Shown: in pieces, positions 58,251-64,000 of the stretch
Position numbering within the stretch: position 1 is the stretch's first letter
Layout: every line of letters starts with the position of its first letter
From: Atriophallophorus winterbourni
Lineage: Eukaryota; Platyhelminthes; Trematoda; Plagiorchiida; Microphallidae
Assembly (NCBI GenBank): GCA_013407085.1
Contig: JACCGJ010000247.1
Coordinates: 1 to 64,000, forward strand
DNA length: 64,000 bases
Direction of reading: 5' to 3'
Notes under the pieces: generated by a model
Told to the model about the DNA's origin: nothing
What the model saw: only the letters and a program-made list of their open reading frames with translations
The model's database searches: none
Made by a program: the position numbers and the translations under genes

Positions 58251-60265
58251 GGCTAAAATTATTCTCACTAACGTTCTGACACCTGATTGGTCGGTTATTT
58301 GATTGGCTAAAATTATTCATTCTGGGTCAAATAAAACTCCTCGCAAGTGATCAGGGATCACTTTGGTAATAATGAGCGCTAACGATATCACTGAGCTTTT
58401 TCAGCATACTATTGGTAACCGGTTGTTCGAAAGTCTCGAGGAATTGAACCACATACTGGCAGAATTCACTCGAGTTTCCGGAACCCACTATTCCAAACGA
58501 TCTTCGAAAAGAAATTCAGCGGGCGAGCTGACATTCATGAAATATGAGTGTCAACGAAAAGGATCCGTACAGAGGCCTACACTTGGAATTCGTCGTCGAA
58601 CTTCCACCGCAACCAATTGCGAAGCTTTTTTCAACATTGGTCGCCATGGCGTGCAATTTCGGATTACTACTAGTAACATGGTCCATAACCATGAATTAGT
58701 AACTGGTGAAGCCGGATCGTGGCACTCCCGAAACAGACGACTCACTCATTCGGAACTGCATGCCATTCAGCCGTTGCTTGAAAGCGGGGCCTCGTCGTAC
58801 AATATTCGGTATTATGTGAAGGCTCGGTTCCAGAAGAATCTTACTGGCTGGGATGTTGTGAATATGCGTCGTCGAGTTCTGGCAGGACGAAACAATCCAG
58901 GTAATGGTTGTTGAAATGCAATTAAAATGAAATATTAATTAGTGAATATACTTATAATAATCCATTTTCATAGCCTATATTCGTCGCATGGAAGCTGAAC
59001 TGAACGTCGATGGAAAGGCAAGGGTACTGCTGGACGAAACAGACAGGATGACGCATTTCGTGTTCTGTACAAAGGAGATGCTAAGTTTGTTTAATCGTTT
59101 TTCCGATTTTATTCTCATCGATGGTACCTTCCGTACCAATCGTGAGAAATATTTCCTTTATCAATTGATGATCGTGGATGGCTGCCGGAAGAGTCTTCCT
59201 GTAGCAATAGGTTTTCTGTGGCGGGAGACAGCACAGGATATCCGGACGTTCCTACTTACCTTTGTTGAATTCGTCGGTGATAGGGACGCCGTTCGTATTA
59301 TTATGTCCGATGGAGCCCCTGCGATAGCGAATGCAGTTGAAGACGTTTTTCCCAACGCTTCGCATTTGCTTTGCCGAGTGCACATTATTCGGAATGTCAC
59401 TCGTCGTAACCCCCAGAGGGAGGCTCTTAAATGGGTGTACGTAGCAATGAGTACCAGGAGTTTATGGCGATACGCCTTTGCGTTAATCAATGTGCAAAGA
59501 GCGGATCCCGTGTTCTTTTCATACTTCAAAGGGCAATACTGTGGCAGCTCCCGTAAGTGGGCAAATGCTCGCCGTCCTAAGGTAGCTACTTACGGTATTG
59601 GGGACACGAACATGGTAGAGGCGATGCACAAATGTGTAAAAATGAATCGCCTTAGTGGTAGGATCGCTATATGGGAGGCCATTCGGATATCCCAAATCGG
59701 TGTTGGGTATCTTATCTGGCACCGACAACGCGAAATTTTGTCGAATAGCAAGAGGCGGGTTCGCGTCCCCAACCACTCGGAATTAGATTCCCTGTGCGAT
59801 CTTCTTATGCCATACGCCGTAGACCTCATATCCGCAAACGTAACTGCTTCCACAGTTACTATAGTAGGCTCAACGGAAATTATGGTTCTTGTTAGGGACT
59901 CGCGGGTTTGGGAGGTGTGCTGCTTAAACTGGAAGTGCACATGTACATTTTTCGTTGATCAATGTTTGCCATGTAGGCACGTGCTTGCTGCGGCAATATT
60001 GAAAAACTTTGATGTGTCGTCACTCCCGCTTTCCAAGCGCTGGTTAAGGAGTACTAATGACGTAATGCCAGTAGAATTTTCTTCTGCGGACGTTCTTAGG
60101 CGAACTAATCGCGTGTTTTCATCTGGTCAATCTTACGCAGAAGATTTAATAAATCGTTTGCGCCGCAAATTAGAGCCACCATACTTCAATATATTCATGC
60201 GTTGTATCAATAACTTCTTAAATACGACTGGTCCTTGTCCAATGCCTCCGTTCAATTTAACATTA
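58251..60265 (+). repeat. MULE inverted arm, left
   Basis: Contains the end, a subterminal repeat of the terminal 14 bp at 58310-58323, inverted CCAAT motifs (ATTGG), the palindrome AAGTGATC-AGG-GATCACTT at 58345-58363, and nearly the whole transposase gene. Confidence 0.92.
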
Positions 60266-60520
60266 GACCTTGACAATATGCCACTCGCGTCCCTACGTTA
60301 TGACACTCTTCCAGTGGAAACATTATTGAATATAGAGCCCAGCGACGTCAACAGTCAGATATCGTCTCCGGTAGCCAGTTACGACGAAGAAGCAACGATT
60401 CCCGCTGTGGAAGGCAACGTTGTTCGGGTATTAGGCGTTCACGATGGCCGGATCAACGATCGTGGACGGGCAGCTTCTTCTCACAACCAATCCCATCCAC
60501 CTCTCGACTACCTCCAGTAG
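58372..60520 (+). CDS. MULE transposase (intact, one intron)
   Basis: Exon 1 (58372-58900) and exon 2 (58974-60520) are separated by a 73-bp GT-AG intron and join to 691 residues. The ATG at 58372 is the first in frame. Residues 1-110 resemble a FAR1/FLYWCH-type zinc domain (Cys60, Cys83, His105, His107 in HNHEL). The catalytic core has LIDGTF (Asp226), MSDGAPAIANAVED (Asp289), LLCRVH (conserved His) and NMVEAMHK (Glu392), the DDE triad of MULE transposases. A SWIM zinc finger follows (CTC...PCRH; Cys498, Cys500, Cys510, His512). It would bind the element ends and cut and paste the DNA. No stop or frameshift was seen. The last 85 codons lie in the unique spacer, so only this copy has the complete C-terminus. 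CCAAT motifs upstream may be its promoter. Confidence 0.93.
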
Positions 60521-60563
60521 ATCTGGATGAGTTCTTAGGCCACGATCAAGTATGTGGTCAGTG
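60266..60563. other. MULE central spacer
   Basis: 298 bp of single-copy sequence holding the end of the left transposase (to 60520) and 43 bp to the start of the right arm. It may provide the 3' end signals of both convergent genes. No AATAAA was seen. Confidence 0.8.
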
Positions 60564-62578
60564 TAATGTTAAATTGAACGGAGGCATTGGACAAGGACCA
60601 GTCGTATTTAAGAAGTTATTGATACAACGCATGAATATATTGAAGTATGGTGGCTCTAATTTGCGGCGCAAACGATTTATTAAATCTTCTGCGTAAGATG
60701 ACCAGATGAAAACACGCGATTAGTTCGCCTAAGAACGTCCGCAGAAGAAAATTCTACTGGCATTACGTCATTAGTACTCCTTAACCAGCGCTTGGAAAGC
60801 GGGAGTGACGACACATCAAAGTTTTTCAATATTGCCGCAGCAAGCACGTGCCTACATGGCAAACATTGATCAACGAAAAAGGTACATGTGCACTTCCAAT
60901 TTAAGCAGCACACCCGCCAAACCCGCGAGTCCCTAACAAGAACCATAATTTCCGTTGAGCCTACTATAGTAACTCTTGAAGCAGTTACGTTTGCGGATAT
61001 GAGGTCTACGGCGTATGGCATAAGAAGATCGCACAGGGAATCTAATTCCGAGTGGTTGGGGACGCGAACCCGCCTCTTGCTATTCGACAAAATTTCGCGT
61101 TGTCGGTGCCAGATAAGATACCCAACACCGATTTGGGATATCCGAATGGCCTCCCATATAGCGATCCTACCACTAAGGCGATTCATTTTTACACATTTGT
61201 GCATCGCCTCTACCATGTTCGTGTCCCCAATACCGTAAGTAGCTACCTTAGGACGGCGAGCATTTGCCCACTTACGGGAGCTGCCACAGTATTGCCCTTT
61301 GAAGTATGAAAAGAACACGGGATCCGCTCTTTGCACATTGATTAACGCAAAGGCGTATCGCCATAAACTCCTGGTACTCATTGCTACGTACACCCATTTA
61401 AGAGCCTCCCTCTGGGGGTTACGACGAGTGACATTCCGAATAATGTGCACTCGGCAAAGCAAATGCGAAGCGTTGGGAAAAACGTCTTCAACTGCATTCG
61501 CTATCGCAGGGGCTCCATCGGACATAATAATACGAACGGCGTCCCTATCACCGACGAATTCAACAAAGGTAAGTAGGAACGTCCGGATATCCTGTGCTGT
61601 CTCCCGCCACAGAAAACCTATTGCTACAGGAAGACTCTTCCGGCAGCCATCCACGATCATCAATTGATAAAGGAAATATTTCTCACGATTGGTACGGAAG
61701 GTACCATCGATGAGAATAAAATCGGAAAAACGATTAAACAAACTTAGCATCTCCTTTGTACAGAACACGAAATGCGTCATCCTGTCTGTTTCGTCCAGCA
61801 GTACCCTTGTCTTTCCATCGACGTTCAGTTCAGCTTCCATGCGACGAATATAGGCTATGAAAAATGGATTATTATAAGTATATTCACTAATTAATATTTC
61901 ATTTTAATTGCATTTCAAAAACCATTACCTGGATTGTTTCGTCCTGCCAGAACTCGACGACGCATATTCACAACATCCCAGCCAGTAAGATTCTTCTGGA
62001 ACCGAGCCTTCACATAATACCGAATATTGAACGACGAGGCCCCGCTTTCAAGCAACGGCTGAATGGCATGCAGTTCCGAATGAGTGAGTCGTCTGTTTCG
62101 GGAGTGCCACGATCCGGCTTCACCAGTTACTAATTCATGGTTATGGACCATGTTACTAGTAGTAATCCGAAATTGCACGCCATGGCGACCAATGTTTAAA
62201 AAAGCTTCGCAATTGGTTGCGGTGGAAGTTCGACGACGAATTCCAAGTGTAGGCCTCTGTACGGATCCTTTTCGTTGACACTCATATTTCATGAATGTCA
62301 GCTCGCCCGCTGAATTTCTTTTCGAAGATCGTTTGGAATAGTGGGTTCCGGAAACTCGAGTGAATTCTGCCAGCATGTGGTTCAATTCCTCGAGACTTTC
62401 GAACAACCGGTTACCAATAGTATGCTGAAAAAGCTCAGTGATATCGTTAGCGCTCATTATTACCAAAGTGATCCCTGATCACTTGCGAGGGGTTTTATTT
62501 GACCCAGAATGAATAATTTCAGCCAATCAAATAACCGACCAATCAGATGTCAGAACGTTAGTGAGAATAATTTTAGCC
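60564..62578 (-). repeat. MULE inverted arm, right
   Basis: Reverse complement of the left arm with scattered substitutions, a 1-bp deletion near 60700 and a 1-bp insertion in the intron T-run, so the lengths remain equal. Confidence 0.92.
60680..62457 (-). pseudogene. MULE transposase, frameshifted and 3'-truncated copy
   Basis: Exon 1 (62457-61929) and the exon 2 frame (from about 61854) encode the same protein as the left copy, including all three catalytic residues and the SWIM finger, with a few changes (for example Ile to Met and Tyr to Phe in exon 1). A 1-bp deletion near 60700 shifts the frame just after FSSG and stops it at 60680. The arm also ends before the last 85 codons. It could encode a protein lacking the C-terminal fifth, possibly a repressor form (inference). 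Confidence 0.88.
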
Positions 62579-62587
62579 ATTCTTGAG
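62579..62587. repeat. 9-bp target-site duplication, right
   Basis: ATTCTTGAG, identical to 58242-58250. Confidence 0.9.
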
Positions 62588-62689
62588 TAAGTCTTATACG
62601 CTATCCTAAAATGAGCATGCTGACTTCTCCGTCGCTAAAATTTGTGCGAATTGTAGATACTCAAAAATTGTCTGTTTCCTGGTATATCA

Positions 62690-62880
62690 TCATGAAGCAC
62701 ACGTCTGGAGTCACACAAAGTGCGAAGCAATATCAAGCCGGAAAAGCAGGTAAGCAAACGCGTGAAAAAGGGAAAGCAGGCAAGCGGAATATGCAAGAGC
62801 AAATGCGCAAAAAGCAGCTGGTTTTCGTAGTTTCACTACATGCGATTTTGTGATTTTATTATAAAATAACACCGGATTAA
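62690..62880. repeat. Unclassified dispersed repeat, copy 2 (SINE-sized)
   Basis: Counterpart of 50995-51250, in the same orientation. It has an internal near-duplication (AAAGCAGGTAAGCAAACG and GAAAGCAGGCAAGCGG). Confidence 0.6.
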
Positions 62881-63599
62881 AAAAATTATGACACATAATA
62901 AATCTAATAAATAAATAATGAATAAATAAAATAAAAATACAGGCTGATTTTATCGCTAGCGTAATTAATCAGCAAAAATATCAATAATACAGTAAAATAG
63001 TTGTTATATTCTACAGCAAGCTCAAGGAATGACGAAAATTCGTACTTATCGTTTATCAAGGCGTGGGAAATACAACCAAATTGAACGTACCGCGCAAGTT
63101 CAAGTTCAGTAGTCAGATCAAGTTCAAGTACTAGTTGCACCTGGCTGAAAGTGGCTAAAAGCCAATCACGCGGCCAGATTTTCTTTGACGGTATGCGGTT
63201 GAGTACCCGGCAATTCGATATCGAGTATACGGTTCGTACTTTTCCCACGTTCTTGTTTCCGAATATCTGGAAAGTAAGGTAGTATCAGTATCAGTATCAC
63301 AGGTCGATAGTCGACCAAGTCGAAACGAGTGCCCAGATTCTTTCGGAGGTGTGCTTGAAAACACCCACCACTACCAGGATTGATTCGTAAGTAACACGGG
63401 CGTGTGTAACTGTGAATGGAAGATGGGAGATGTCTCATCACCGAAAGGTGAGAGAGTTATGCATGTTGCATGTCCAATCGAATGAAAAGACGATGGACAG
63501 CAGTTTATTTCCACAAATGCGAAAAAATGAAAAAGAAACTCTTTTTGTGTTTCAAAATGTTTTTCGAATATTTTTGTGTTTTTTGATCATAAAAATGAG
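62881..63599. other. No gene recognised
   Basis: AT-rich with a short (AGTATC)n run near 63281-63298. Frames at 62904-63441 have no domain. Confidence 0.5.
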
Positions 63600-64000
63600 G
63601 GATTTAGTCTTAAGGGTAATGCTCCGGGAAGAGCACCTGCCACCGTTCGTCCAGCCCATGTTTGAACGCAATTACTGAAGTTGCCAAGATTAGTTCTGCG
63701 GGAAGTGAGTTCCACGCGTTCACTATACGGATGCTAAAGAAGTGCGTTCTGGATTCGAGCCTGGTGTGCTGTTTACTTAGCTTAAAACTGTGCCCTCGTG
63801 TACCAACCAAAAGAGAGAACCGAAAGAAGTCATCGAATTCGAGACAACTTAGTCCTTTGACAACCTTAAAGGTCTCTATAAGATCCCCCTAAGTTGCCTC
63901 CTCCTAAGTGAGAAAAGTCCTAGTGCTAATAGACGATTTTCATAATTGGTGTATGCTAACCCCTCGATCATGCGAGTGGCCAGCTTCTGTACCTTTTCTA
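63600..64000 (-). mobile_element. LINE RT C-terminal part (CR1/L2-like), runs off the window
   Basis: The - strand reads KVQKLATRMIEGLAYTNYEN, LALGLFSLRRRQLRG, a stop, then VGTRGHSFKLSKQ, FSIRIVNAWNSLPAELILAT and AFKHGLDERW (63610-63810 open). This is the usual end of LINE ORF2. The element continues beyond 64000. Confidence 0.8.

Larger units (their letters stand above)
58242..62587. mobile_element. Palindromic Mutator-like element (MULE) with 2-kb inverted arms
   Basis: Two inverted arms of exactly 2015 bp (58251-60265 and 60564-62578) surround a 298-bp unique spacer. The outer ends read GGCTAAAATTATTC. They are flanked by the perfect direct repeat ATTCTTGAG (58242-58250 and 62579-62587), and 9 bp is the target-site size typical of Mutator-like elements. 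Each arm carries a transposase gene pointing inward. About a dozen differences between arms were noticed by eye, implying recent formation or gene conversion. Confidence 0.92.

Noticed and set aside
59161..59940. Three - strand frames of 85-122 codons, mirrored at 60888-61667
   Set aside because: They are antisense shadows of the transposase. Their identical presence in both arms only reflects the inverted repeat.
1..64000. CRISPR arrays, bacterial operons, rRNA genes
   Set aside because: No regularly spaced repeats with unique spacers, no tightly packed gene strings and no rRNA blocks were seen. Spliced genes and retroelements show a eukaryotic genome.

Overview
The window looks like part of a digenean trematode (flatworm) nuclear genome. 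The evidence is an AT-rich sequence, split genes with canonical GT-AG introns (some only 29-36 nt), a Ty3/gypsy fragment with a CsRn1-type tRNA-Trp primer-binding site, many decayed LINE copies, and Penelope-like elements (PLEs). The genus cannot be fixed from sequence alone. An opisthorchiid, fasciolid or Paragonimus-like fluke is an inference.

There are two confident host genes. (1) An ABCG2-like half-transporter is on the + strand at 24965-52818. Its 13 exons join in frame to a 960-residue protein, with an unusual Ser/Pro-rich N-terminal extension of about 340 residues ahead of a complete nucleotide-binding domain and six-helix membrane domain. (2) A TRM112 homologue (methyltransferase activator subunit) is on the - strand at 56394-56845. 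It has three exons, 128 residues and introns of 36 and 29 nt. A third, unidentified candidate exon lies at 57297-57605 (+), divergent from TRM112.

The rest is dominated by mobile DNA. 1-1465: truncated CsRn1-like gag-protease (-). 1980-10775: three LINE remnants (-) and a PLE remnant at 4917-6035. 11466-20413: PLE ends and isolated hammerhead-like motifs, broken by a 1000-N gap (15604-16603) flanked by an exact 490-bp duplication that is probably an assembly artefact. 23115-23906: two LINE 3' ends. The ABCG introns hold two kinds of PLE (27480-28510 with an RT YVDD motif, and 28785-29706 with an intact GIY-YIG frame), PLE terminal repeats and several LINEs. 53310-54110: RTE-like LINE (-). 58242-62587: a palindromic Mutator-like element (MULE) with 2015-bp inverted arms, each carrying a transposase gene, bounded by a perfect 9-bp target-site duplication. 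63600-64000: another LINE end.

Two features stand out. First, the PLE-related repeats repeatedly carry hammerhead-ribozyme-like motifs in at least three sequence families. One family shows a compensatory base-pair change in helix I, several have palindromic loop-less helix III segments suggesting dimeric action, and several element junctions fall at or near the predicted cleavage site. Second, the palindromic MULE appears to have moved as one unit, and its left transposase gene is apparently intact.
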